Below are positions 54,943 to 63,043 of a stretch of 64,000 nucleotides of DNA, one piece after another (positions within the stretch are counted from its first letter, which is position 1; each line of letters opens with the position of its first letter). The DNA lies in the NCBI GenBank assembly GCA_020051695.1, contig JAGVQM010000042.1, positions 121,139 to 185,138 of the forward strand, written 5' to 3'. Position numbers and translations under genes: made by a program. The stretch comes from Candidatus Zixiibacteriota bacterium (GTDB taxonomy: Bacteria > Zixibacteria > MSB-5A5 > WJJR01 > JAJRUJ01). The notes under the pieces were generated by a model, which saw nothing but the letters and a program-made list of their open reading frames with translations, did no database searches and was not told where the DNA came from.

Positions 54943-55672
54943 TGAGAAGAATGAGTCGGGGATGGCGACAATGACCAATACAGACGAAATGCTGGCCTAC
55001 AAAGAGCAATTGTACGAACAGTTCGGACTTCTCGGGCATGCCTTCTCTTCGTCTAAACGTTTGGAATTGATAGACTTATTATGTCAGGGAGAACGTTCGG
55101 TCGAGAATCTTGCACAGGAATGCGGTTTGTCGGTGTCCAATGTCTCGCAACATCTTAAAGTGCTGAAAACTGCCAAACTGGTGGAATCGCGCAAGGACGG
55201 ATTATTTGTCTACTATTATATAGCCGATCCTTCTGTCGCCGAATTCTGGTCATCGTTCTGTGCCCTGGCCTTAAACCGGCTGGCTGAAATCCGCGAAGTT
55301 GTCCGGTTGCATTTGGACGATCGAGATGAACTCGAACCGATCGGACTTGATGAGTTGCGTGAACGCATCAGCAAGCAGGATTTGATACTGTTGGATGTCC
55401 GACCCGTGTCGGAGTTCCAGGCTGGCCGCATCCCGGGTGCTTTGTCTATTCCGCTGGCTGATCTGCAGGATCGGCTGGATGAAATCCCTGCCGGTACGGA
55501 AGTTGCCGCGTACTGCCGCGGGCCGTTTTGTGTCATGGCCGTGCAGGCCGTCGAGATCCTGCGCCGAAATGGCATCCGCGCCCGGCGTTTCGAGGATGGG
55601 ATCCCCGAATGGCAGGCACGCGGGCTCCCGGTAGACAGAGGCCACGGCGGCGAATCTGATTCGACGGCATGA
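54935..55672 (+). CDS. ArsR-family repressor fused to a rhodanese domain
   Basis: 245 residues from the first ATG; starts at 54962 or 54971 are plausible, and the latter has a better purine-rich leader. A winged helix-turn-helix covers about 20-105 (FSSSKRLELIDLLCQGERSVENLAQECGLS region in order). A rhodanese domain from about 128 has LDVRPVSEFQAGRIPGA and the active-site Cys in AAYCRGPFC. Such ArsR-rhodanese proteins are linked to reactive-sulfur or redox sensing. The exporter gene starts 66 bp downstream. Confidence 0.88.
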   Translation: MKYEKNESGMATMTNTDEMLAYKEQLYEQFGLLGHAFSSSKRLELIDLLCQGERSVENLAQECGLSVSNVSQHLKVLKTAKLVESRKDGLFVYYYIADPSVAEFWSSFCALALNRLAEIREVVRLHLDDRDELEPIGLDELRERISKQDLILLDVRPVSEFQAGRIPGALSIPLADLQDRLDEIPAGTEVAAYCRGPFCVMAVQAVEILRRNGIRARRFEDGIPEWQARGLPVDRGHGGESDSTA

Positions 55673-55737
55673 ACCAAGCTCCATAGATCTCAATTGTGCA
55701 TCATTGACCCGCAAACGGTCACAAACCCGAGGGAGTT

Positions 55738-58700
55738 ATGAACGACCCAAAAAACAGACTGGTAGGTTTTGCCATCAACTACCCCAAAACTGTGATGGCC
55801 ATCGTCGCAATCATTACGATTGCGCTGGCGATTCCCATTCCTTTTGCGAAGATCGACACCGATCCGGAAAACATGCTGAGCCAGGACGAATTGGTCCGGA
55901 TAACTCACAGCCGGATCAAAGAAGAATTCAGTTTGTCGGATTATCTGGTCGTGGGATTCACCAGTGAGACGAATGTCCTGACTGATGATTTCAGCCGGCG
56001 CCTGGAACTTTTGGTGGAAAAAATCGAGGAGATGGACGGTGTCGTGGCCGAGGATGTCATGGCCCCCTCGACTGTCGATGATATTTACCGCACTCCCGAC
56101 GGTTCGCTGGTTGTCGGCCGGTTGAGCGATCAACGCACCGGTTGGGACAGGCAGCCGTCGGTGGCCGAGAAGATCGCGGAAAACCCGATCCTGCGGGGCA
56201 AACTGGCCTCGGTGGACGGCCGCGTGGTGGCATTATATATCCCGCTCGAAAGTAAAAAATATGCTCATGAGGTCGGCGAAAAAATCAAAACGGCGATGGC
56301 GGAGATCGGCGGCTTCACCAGCTACCATATCACGGGCCTCCCGATTGCCCAGGAAACATTCGGCAAGGAGATGTTCAAACAAATGGGCCTCTCGGCGCCG
56401 CTGGCGGGGATTCTGATCTTTGTGCTGATGTTATTTTTCTTCCACAAACTCAAAGTCGTTCTCGCGCCGATGATTCTGGCGGTCGTTACCATTATCTGGA
56501 CGATGGGCTTGTTGATTCTGATGGGCTACACCGTCCATATCATGAGTTCGATGATTCCGATCTTTCTCATGCCGATTGCCGTATTGAACTCAATTCACAT
56601 CCTCTCCGAGTTCCATGAACGGTACCAGAAATCGAAATCGCGTCGGCAGGCGATCATTTCAACAATGGACACCCTGTTTGGTCCGATGATTTTTACATCC
56701 CTGACCACGGTGGTAGGTTTTGCCTCACTGATGTCAGCTTCGATTCCACCGGTGAAAGTCTTTGGCGCATTTGTCGCATTCGGTGTCGGCGTGGCCTGGC
56801 TGTTGTCGGTCACTTTCAATCCCGCCTATGCGGTCTTATTGTCCAAACGGACACTATCCACCTTCGGCCGGATGGATGAAAAGCGGTCGTTGATGGGTAA
56901 AATCATGCCCGCTCTCGGCCGCTACGCGATCAGGAGTCGATGGCCGATTTTGTTGGTGACGATACTAGCCCTGGTCGTTTCGGTATATGGCATCAGCCAG
57001 ATTGTGGTCAACGACAATCCGACTAAGTGGTTTAAAAAGTCGCACCCGATCCGGGTCGCCGAACAGGAACTGGGCCGGCACCTGGCCGGTACGTACATGG
57101 CATATCTTGAATTCGATGCCTCCAATACCGAAGATGAATCGGTCAAGAATCCGGAGACGCTCCACTACATGGAGGGTCTGCAAAAGCGGCTGGCGTTGTT
57201 GCCGCAGGTCGGTTCGACCACCGGGATTACCGATATCGTGAAAAAAGTCCGTTTTGAGTTGAACAACGGTGATTCTACTACCTATGCTGTGCCGAACGAT
57301 GCCAATGAGATTGCGCAGGAATTGTTCCTGTATGAGGTGGCCGGCGGTGATCCGGAAGACCTGTATAAATTTATCACTCCGGACGGCGACAAGGCCGTAA
57401 TGTGGATTCAGCTTCGTGACGGCGACAACACGGCAGTCGAGGAAGTCGTGGCCGCCGCACAGCAATATTTTGCGCAGTACGCTGCTCCGGCGGGAATGAA
57501 ATTCGATTGGGGGGGCCTGACATATATTAACGTCATCTGGCAGGAAAAGATGGTCGTGGGCATGCGCAACTCGCTGCTCGGTTCATTCATCGTCGTAGCC
57601 CTGATGATGGTTTTCCTGTTGCGTTCGGTGGTCCTCGGTCTGATCTCGATGATCCCCCTGACCGTTACTATCTCGCTGGTGTACGGCATGGTCGGTTTGA
57701 CCGGCAAAGCCTACGACATGCCGATCGCTGTGTTGTCCTCGCTCACACTGGGATTGTCAATCGATTTTGCCATTCATTTCCTCAAACGCGGCCAGGCCAT
57801 CTATAAAAAGGTCAAGAACCTGAAATTGACGATGGACGAGTTGTTTGAGGAACCGGCACGGGCGATTGCGCGCAATATCGTGATCATCGCTCTGGGTTTT
57901 GTCCCGCTATTGTTCTCCGATCTGGTGCCGTACGTGACCGTAGGGATATTTTTCCTGGCGATCATGGCGCTCTCCGGGCTGGCGACGTTCATGATCCTGC
58001 CCGGACTTGTTAGTTTTCGCGGCAAACGAGTATTCTGGCCCTGGGGCGCCCGCGCCGAGACCTGGGAGGAACGACCGGTCCTCGACGAGGAAACTCCGAA
58101 TCAATCCACAAAAGGAGATAGTATCGTGAAACAGGCTCTGGCAGTGTTTATCGCGGCGTCCGTGACCATCGGCGCAGGCATCGCTTTGGCGCAGGACCAG
58201 CCGGCCGTGCAGTTGATGAATGAATCACACAACGCATATTACTATGCCGGTGACGGCGGCCAGGCCCAGGTTTCGATGGTCCTGACCAACAAGAAAGCCC
58301 GGACCAGAGAACGCGAGTTCTGGATGTTACGCCGGGACCTCGCCGACATGGGTGACCAGCGCTACTATACGTACTTTATCAAGCCGGCCGATGTTAGCCG
58401 CACCGCGTTTCTGGTGCATAAAAACGCGCAAGGTAATGACGACCGCTGGCTGTATGTCCCGTCACTCGATCTGGTCAAGCGCATTGCGGCCGATGACCGG
58501 CGTTCGTCGTTTGTCGGCTCGGATTTCACGTATGAAGATGTATCCGGCCGGCTGCCGTTTTTGGACAATCATGAAATCCTGGGAGCAGACACGGCGCTGG
58601 GACGGCAGGCAACGAAAGTGAAAAGCACACCGAAAGACGCGGGCACCGCGGAGTATCAATACCGCATCACCTGGATCGACAATGAGACCCGGCTGCCGTT

Positions 58701-58929
58701 GCGGGAGGATTATTTCGACAAGAACAACGCAGTCGTGCGCCGGTTTACCATCGATAAGATCGAGACGATCGAGGGCATTCCGACCGCGTCCCGGCGGACC
58801 ATCCATGATCTGGACAAGGGTTCGAGCACGACGATCAGCTTCACCAATATCACGTACAAAACCGAGATGAAGCCGGACGATTTCAACGAGCGGTTGTTGA
58901 AAAACCCGCCGAGTGCATACACGAGGTAA
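55738..58929 (+). CDS. RND/MMPL-family exporter, in-frame fusion with an outer-membrane-lipoprotein-sorting-like domain
   Basis: 1063 residues. Residues 1 to about 780 are an RND exporter of the hydrophobe/HpnN-MMPL type: a first helix, a periplasmic domain (about 35-215), a bundle of helices, a second helix pair and periplasmic domain, and a final bundle, with the usual internal duplication. After residue 796 a signal-peptide-like helix and a LolA-like soluble domain follow, normally a separate gene. No stop separates them. An internal GTG with a good ribosome-binding site is described in the next entry. Regulated perhaps by the ArsR-rhodanese protein upstream. Substrate unknown. Confidence 0.88.
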   Translation: MNDPKNRLVGFAINYPKTVMAIVAIITIALAIPIPFAKIDTDPENMLSQDELVRITHSRIKEEFSLSDYLVVGFTSETNVLTDDFSRRLELLVEKIEEMDGVVAEDVMAPSTVDDIYRTPDGSLVVGRLSDQRTGWDRQPSVAEKIAENPILRGKLASVDGRVVALYIPLESKKYAHEVGEKIKTAMAEIGGFTSYHITGLPIAQETFGKEMFKQMGLSAPLAGILIFVLMLFFFHKLKVVLAPMILAVVTIIWTMGLLILMGYTVHIMSSMIPIFLMPIAVLNSIHILSEFHERYQKSKSRRQAIISTMDTLFGPMIFTSLTTVVGFASLMSASIPPVKVFGAFVAFGVGVAWLLSVTFNPAYAVLLSKRTLSTFGRMDEKRSLMGKIMPALGRYAIRSRWPILLVTILALVVSVYGISQIVVNDNPTKWFKKSHPIRVAEQELGRHLAGTYMAYLEFDASNTEDESVKNPETLHYMEGLQKRLALLPQVGSTTGITDIVKKVRFELNNGDSTTYAVPNDANEIAQELFLYEVAGGDPEDLYKFITPDGDKAVMWIQLRDGDNTAVEEVVAAAQQYFAQYAAPAGMKFDWGGLTYINVIWQEKMVVGMRNSLLGSFIVVALMMVFLLRSVVLGLISMIPLTVTISLVYGMVGLTGKAYDMPIAVLSSLTLGLSIDFAIHFLKRGQAIYKKVKNLKLTMDELFEEPARAIARNIVIIALGFVPLLFSDLVPYVTVGIFFLAIMALSGLATFMILPGLVSFRGKRVFWPWGARAETWEERPVLDEETPNQSTKGDSIVKQALAVFIAASVTIGAGIALAQDQPAVQLMNESHNAYYYAGDGGQAQVSMVLTNKKARTREREFWMLRRDLADMGDQRYYTYFIKPADVSRTAFLVHKNAQGNDDRWLYVPSLDLVKRIAADDRRSSFVGSDFTYEDVSGRLPFLDNHEILGADTALGRQATKVKSTPKDAGTAEYQYRITWIDNETRLPLREDYFDKNNAVVRRFTIDKIETIEGIPTASRRTIHDLDKGSSTTISFTNITYKTEMKPDDFNERLLKNPPSAYTR
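58126..58929 (+). CDS. Outer-membrane-lipoprotein-sorting-like protein, possible internal start within the RND fusion
   Basis: GTG 58126 is in frame with the exporter and preceded by AAAGGAG at ten bases. It opens a canonical signal peptide (VKQALAVFIAASV through GIALAQ) and a 240-residue domain with WMLRRD, YTYFIKPADV, LYVPSLDLVKRI and DFTYEDV, as in the outer membrane lipoprotein-sorting (LolA-fold) proteins that accompany RND exporters. It could be made as its own exported protein, as part of the fusion, or both. Confidence 0.6.
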   Translation: MKQALAVFIAASVTIGAGIALAQDQPAVQLMNESHNAYYYAGDGGQAQVSMVLTNKKARTREREFWMLRRDLADMGDQRYYTYFIKPADVSRTAFLVHKNAQGNDDRWLYVPSLDLVKRIAADDRRSSFVGSDFTYEDVSGRLPFLDNHEILGADTALGRQATKVKSTPKDAGTAEYQYRITWIDNETRLPLREDYFDKNNAVVRRFTIDKIETIEGIPTASRRTIHDLDKGSSTTISFTNITYKTEMKPDDFNERLLKNPPSAYTR

Positions 58930-58933
58930 CGTC

Positions 58934-60190
58934 ATGAACAGGATTGCCATCACACTGCTGGCCTGGGCCGTGCTGTGGGGTTCGGCGAACGCCCAACCGG
59001 TAATCGAGGGGTTTGTGGAAGCCAACCAGGCCGCCCGGCTGGAACAAAACGACGCCCTGGGTGACGGTGATTTCGGCGAGCGGAGTTACCCACGGAGTGA
59101 ATTCCGTGCCCAGCTTACGGCGCGAGATGCCGGTGACCGGGGGTCGTTTTTTCTGCGGATCGATGTGATCAGCGATGCCACAAAACATTCACGCAGCAGC
59201 ATCGACCTGCGCGAGGCCTACCTGAAACTCCCCGCCGCGCCCTGGCTTGATCTCAAAGTCGGCCGACAGGTAGCAACCTGGGGCACGGGGGACCTGATTT
59301 TCGCCAATGACTTGTTCGCTAAAGACTGGGAAGCGTTTTTCACCGGCCTTGATGATGCCTATCTCAAACCGCCGCAGGATTTATTGCGGGTAAGCGTGTA
59401 CCGCGGCGGTCTTACCGCCGAAGCGGCGATCTCGCCGTATTTCACGCCGGACAATCTGCCGGACGGTACCCGATTGTCGGTCTACAATCCCTTTCTGCAG
59501 CAGCCCGTGGGGTACGACCTGGCGCCGGCCATCGAACAACGGGCAAAGACATTCCGCAATGGCGAGTTGTTCGGGCGGATTTTCGGCAGCCAGGGCAGCA
59601 TGGAATGGGCGTTGTATGGTTATAAAGGGTTCTGGCCGACGCCCCAGGGTGCAGCCATGAGTGGTACCCTGTTCTACCCCCGGATGTGGTCGGGTGGGGC
59701 TAGCGTCAGGATGCCGGTTGGCGCGTTCCTGGTCAATGCTGAAGGTGCGGCGTACATTTCTCAGGACGATGCCGACGGCCATGATCCATTGATCGCCAAT
59801 TCGCAACTGCGCGGTTTTGTCGGCGCCGAAAAAAATCTGGGCCGCGAATGGACTGTCGGTGTGCAGTATTACGGCGAGTTGATGATGGACTACGACGAGT
59901 ATCGGGCGGGTTTGATGCCGGGCGGTCCGGAATTCGACGAATTGCGTTCGACGCTTACCACCCGGATCAATAAGTTCCTGCTCGAGCAAAACCTGCAGTT
60001 GACCGCTTTTGCATACTGGGGAGTCTCGGACCAGGACTGGCATGTGCGCCCGGCGGCGAGCTACAAAATCAGCGATGAGATCAAAGTAACTGTCGGCGGC
60101 AGTCTGCTTGGCGGCGACCAGCCCTATACCATGTTCGGGCAATTTCAGGACAATTCCAATATTTTCGCCCGCGTGCGGTACAGTTTTTAG
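58934..60190 (+). CDS. DUF1302-like outer-membrane barrel protein accompanying the RND exporter
   Basis: 418 residues from ATG 58934, 4 bp after the previous stop. Signal peptide 1-20 (ending SANAQ), then strands with Tyr/Trp and Asp-rich turns, ending RVRYSF with a terminal Phe. The segment LDLKVGRQVATWGTGDLIFAND resembles DUF1302-type proteins, which are often encoded with MMPL exporters and LolA-like proteins. Probably the outer-membrane part of a lipid-handling system. Confidence 0.8.
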   Translation: MNRIAITLLAWAVLWGSANAQPVIEGFVEANQAARLEQNDALGDGDFGERSYPRSEFRAQLTARDAGDRGSFFLRIDVISDATKHSRSSIDLREAYLKLPAAPWLDLKVGRQVATWGTGDLIFANDLFAKDWEAFFTGLDDAYLKPPQDLLRVSVYRGGLTAEAAISPYFTPDNLPDGTRLSVYNPFLQQPVGYDLAPAIEQRAKTFRNGELFGRIFGSQGSMEWALYGYKGFWPTPQGAAMSGTLFYPRMWSGGASVRMPVGAFLVNAEGAAYISQDDADGHDPLIANSQLRGFVGAEKNLGREWTVGVQYYGELMMDYDEYRAGLMPGGPEFDELRSTLTTRINKFLLEQNLQLTAFAYWGVSDQDWHVRPAASYKISDEIKVTVGGSLLGGDQPYTMFGQFQDNSNIFARVRYSF

Positions 60191-60234
60191 TACAACGATC
60201 AGCGAGTGGTCGGAAGATAGTGAGGAGGTCGACA

Positions 60235-60444
60235 ATGAGTCTGGAACATACGATTCGTCTGATTGCCGGGATGTTTATCCTGACCAGTTTGGCGCTGGGC
60301 TGGTTGGTCAGTCCGTACTGGCTGATATTTACTGCGTTTGTCGGGTTGAATCTGGTGCAGTCATCGATCACCAAGTGGTGTCTGATGGAGGATGTCCTGC
60401 GTAAGCTCGTGTTCTCACGAAAATCATCGGCACCGTGCTGCTAG
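60235..60444 (+). CDS. DUF2892 (YgaP-type) small membrane protein
   Basis: 69 residues from ATG 60235 with GAGGAGG upstream. Two membrane helices and the family-like FVGLNLVQSSITKWCLMEDVL stretch, in which the usual CP is WC. DUF2892 modules are often tied to rhodanese domains, and an ArsR-rhodanese protein opens this gene group. Last gene before a strong terminator. Confidence 0.82.
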   Translation: MSLEHTIRLIAGMFILTSLALGWLVSPYWLIFTAFVGLNLVQSSITKWCLMEDVLRKLVFSRKSSAPCC

Positions 60445-60487
60445 CGGTCTTTGGAGGTGGGGCAGATTGGGAAGCACGGTTTCCCGA

Positions 60488-60518
60488 AAAAAGCCCGGCG
60501 CATTGCGCCGGGCTTTTG
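60488..60518. terminator. Bidirectional rho-independent terminator
   Basis: Perfect 11-bp stem (60491-60501 with 60505-60515), ATT loop, A-run on the left and T-run on the right. It serves both the exporter group (+) and fabL (-), which converge here. Confidence 0.92.
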
Positions 60519-60540
60519 TTATTGCTTTTACGAAAGCCAG

Positions 60541-61386
60541 TCACGTCAGCGAATAGCCGCCGTCGACAATGATCGTCTGGCCGGTAATCCAGTTGGCCCC
60601 TTCACTGCACATGAAGACGACAACATCGGCGACTTCCTCGGCGGTGCCCACCCGGTCCAGTGGGGAGCGGCGGATAACTTCTTCCATCAGTTCCTCGTAA
60701 TTCGGGAATGATTTTAACGCAGCGGTGTCGATGAAGCCGCCGCAGACTGCATTGACATTAACTCCCTGACAGGACGACGCTGCGGCAATGTATTTGACTA
60801 GTGCCTCAAGTGCCGCCTTGGAGACTCCGATGGCCGAATAACCGGGAATGCAGCGGTGCGAACCCAGCGAACTTAAGGCCACGATCTTGCCGCCGGACGG
60901 CATGATTTTGATTGCTTCCTGTGCGCAAAACAAAAAGGCCTGGGCATTGGTGCGCATCGCCAGGTCCCAGATTTTTTCGGTGACGTCGAACACCCCGGCA
61001 AAGGCACCGAGCGCGGCATTAGAGACAAAGATATCGAGATGATCATACTCCGCTCGGATTTGGGCGAAGAGTTTTTTGTGGAAATCGGAATTGCCGATGT
61101 TGCCCCGGATAGCCAGCGCTTCCACGCCGCGTTCCTTGATTTCGTCCACCGCGCGCCCGGCGGCATCGCGGCTGCGGAAATAATTGACGATGACATGGCA
61201 GCCCCGGTCGGCCAGTTTCAACGCCGTGGCTTTGCCGATGCCCTTGGTCCCGCCGGTGACCAGGGCGATTTTACCGGACAATTCCCGCTGCTGGCGCTGC
61301 GGTTTTTCGGCGGGCCGCACGCTCCGCACCGTATGCTGTTCGGCGCCTTTGGCGATGGTCAGCGACAATGATTCTGAAGCGGACAT
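60541..61386 (-). CDS. fabL: Enoyl-ACP reductase FabL-type short-chain dehydrogenase
   Basis: 281 residues from ATG 61386, seven bases after AGAGGA. Rossmann motif VTGGTKGIGKATA begins near residue 42; the substrate-side segment SSLGSHRCIPGYSAIGVSKAALEAL has the catalytic Tyr and Lys, and NAVCGGFIDTAALKSFPN matches FabL rather than FabG. FabL reduces enoyl-ACP with NADPH in fatty-acid synthesis. About 35 extra N-terminal residues precede the fold; a later start is not obvious. A generic SDR is the alternative. Confidence 0.87.
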   Translation of the reverse strand: MSASESLSLTIAKGAEQHTVRSVRPAEKPQRQQRELSGKIALVTGGTKGIGKATALKLADRGCHVIVNYFRSRDAAGRAVDEIKERGVEALAIRGNIGNSDFHKKLFAQIRAEYDHLDIFVSNAALGAFAGVFDVTEKIWDLAMRTNAQAFLFCAQEAIKIMPSGGKIVALSSLGSHRCIPGYSAIGVSKAALEALVKYIAAASSCQGVNVNAVCGGFIDTAALKSFPNYEELMEEVIRRSPLDRVGTAEEVADVVVFMCSEGANWITGQTIIVDGGYSLT

Positions 61387-61511
61387 AGCGAATTCCTCTT
61401 TATCGGCCGTCCGGCCGTCCCCAAAATAAGACAATTATTGTGGTAATATACGATTACAGCGGAATTTCATTGGCACAAAAAATATGACCGGAGGCGGGAA
61501 AGTCGGGCGGG

Positions 61512-62324
61512 TTATTTCTGGCAGGCCGGGCAGCAAAATGTGCTGCGGCCCTGCTGGACAAGGCGTTGCACCGGCCGGCCGCAACGGCGGCAGGGGTCAT
61601 CCTCCCGGCCATAGACCTTTAGAAAGCGCCGAAACCGCCCGCTTCGGCCCCGTTCATCCCGAAAATCGGAGAACGTGGTCCCGCAGTATTTGATCGCCCG
61701 CTCCAGCAGGTGGCGCGTATGCCGATGCAGGCGGCGTATTTCGTCCGGTGTCAGTGAACCGGCGGGCCGGGTCGGCGGGATTTTGGCGGCAAAAAGAATT
61801 TCCGAGGCGTAGATATTTCCCAATCCAATAAGCCGGTCCTGGCGCAGGAGCCAGGGTTTGATCGCCTGTATACTTTGTTCCAGAAGATCGGCCAGCGCGG
61901 CGGGCGTGAATTCCGGCGCCAGCGGATCAAGCCCCGGAGGAAAGGCCCCGGCAAGATCACTCATAAGCCGCATCGTCCCGAAACGGCGGGCATCAACAAA
62001 CAGCAGATCGCCCCGGTCCAGGGCGATCCTGGCCCGCAGATGCCGTTCGGGTGGCGCAGAGGGGGGAGGCGTCCAGATTAATTTACCGGTCATGCGCAGA
62101 TGTACACACAGCCATAACGGTTTCTGCGGCTTTCCCCTCTGGGAGAGGTCAATTATGATTTCCTTGCCGTGGCGGTGGACGCGCCGGATCATCCGGTTGC
62201 GCGGCAAGCGGGAGGGGTGCAAGTCGAGCTTCGGATCCAAAACCTCCAGTTTGCGCACTTTGCGCCCGACCAAAAGCGGGGCCAGCCCCCGGACGACAGT
62301 TTCAACTTCCGGCAGTTCAGGCAT
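61512..62324 (-). CDS. mutM: Formamidopyrimidine-DNA glycosylase
   Basis: 270 residues. The mature N-terminus after Met is PELPEVETVVRGL, with catalytic Pro2 and Glu3; the conserved HGK Lys is residue 54. The C-terminal zinc finger has CRRCG and CPAC. It removes oxidised purines such as 8-oxoguanine and cuts the strand. Length is standard. fabL follows 125 bp downstream on the same strand; the thioesterase gene is divergent. Confidence 0.96.
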   Translation of the reverse strand: MPELPEVETVVRGLAPLLVGRKVRKLEVLDPKLDLHPSRLPRNRMIRRVHRHGKEIIIDLSQRGKPQKPLWLCVHLRMTGKLIWTPPPSAPPERHLRARIALDRGDLLFVDARRFGTMRLMSDLAGAFPPGLDPLAPEFTPAALADLLEQSIQAIKPWLLRQDRLIGLGNIYASEILFAAKIPPTRPAGSLTPDEIRRLHRHTRHLLERAIKYCGTTFSDFRDERGRSGRFRRFLKVYGREDDPCRRCGRPVQRLVQQGRSTFCCPACQK

Positions 62325-62455
62325 AGCCGGAAACTGCGGGGGCGGTTCCCGGCAGTCAAGCCCTTTGGCGGGCGCAGACTGGATATAGACAAAGCAAGTC
62401 CGATGATGTATGGTATACAGTCGAAGACAACATCGACCATGTCGAGGTAGGGAAG

Positions 62456-62938
62456 ATGGCTGAACAAAAAAGCGGCCTGGTCCCGCGCACGCCGGCGGAA
62501 TCGGCCACCGAAATGCTGGAATTGGTGCTGCCTAACGATACGAATAACCTGGACAACCTGCTCGGCGGGCGGCTGATGCATTGGATTGACATGGCGGCTG
62601 CCGCTGCTGCGCGCCGGCATGCGCGCCGCATCGCGGTGACCGCCGCGATGGACTCACTCGGTTTCCTGCACCCGGTGCACCGGGGCGAGCAGGTAGTGCT
62701 CAAGGCGTCGGTCAACCGGGCGTTCGGGACTTCGATGGAAGTCGGCGTCAAGGTGTTCTCCGAGGACACGGCCACGGGCGAGTTGTTCCATACGGCCAGC
62801 GCGTATCTGACGTTCGTGGCGATCGGGGATGATGGCCGCCCGAAACCTGTCCCGCCGATCAAGCCCGAATCCGATGATGAAAAACGTCGGTATGCCGCCG
62901 CGGGCGAACGCCGCGCCAAACGGCTGGCTCGCGGCTGA
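62456..62938 (+). CDS. Hotdog-fold acyl-CoA thioesterase (YciA/BFIT-like)
   Basis: 160 residues. The family motif around LPNDTNNLDNLLGGRLMHWID supplies the catalytic Asp/Asn region, and VTAAMDSLGFLHPVHRGE is the second landmark. It hydrolyses acyl-CoA esters; chain-length preference cannot be read. It starts 131 bp from the divergent mutM gene and ends before a short hairpin. Confidence 0.9.
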   Translation: MAEQKSGLVPRTPAESATEMLELVLPNDTNNLDNLLGGRLMHWIDMAAAAAARRHARRIAVTAAMDSLGFLHPVHRGEQVVLKASVNRAFGTSMEVGVKVFSEDTATGELFHTASAYLTFVAIGDDGRPKPVPPIKPESDDEKRRYAAAGERRAKRLARG

Positions 62939-62941
62939 ATC

Positions 62942-62964
62942 CGGCGGTTGGAGATGAACCGCCG
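62942..62964 (+). terminator. Possible terminator hairpin after the thioesterase gene
   Basis: Perfect 8-bp stem CGGCGGTT/AACCGCCG (62942-62949 with 62957-62964), 7-base loop, but only a weak T-rich tail, so termination efficiency is doubtful. Confidence 0.45.
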
Positions 62965-63043
62965 CTTGAGGATATTTACTTTCGGTCGAACAAGTCGCCG
63001 GACAGCCGACTGATAAACCCCTTGCCGGAAAAGTGACCTGAAT

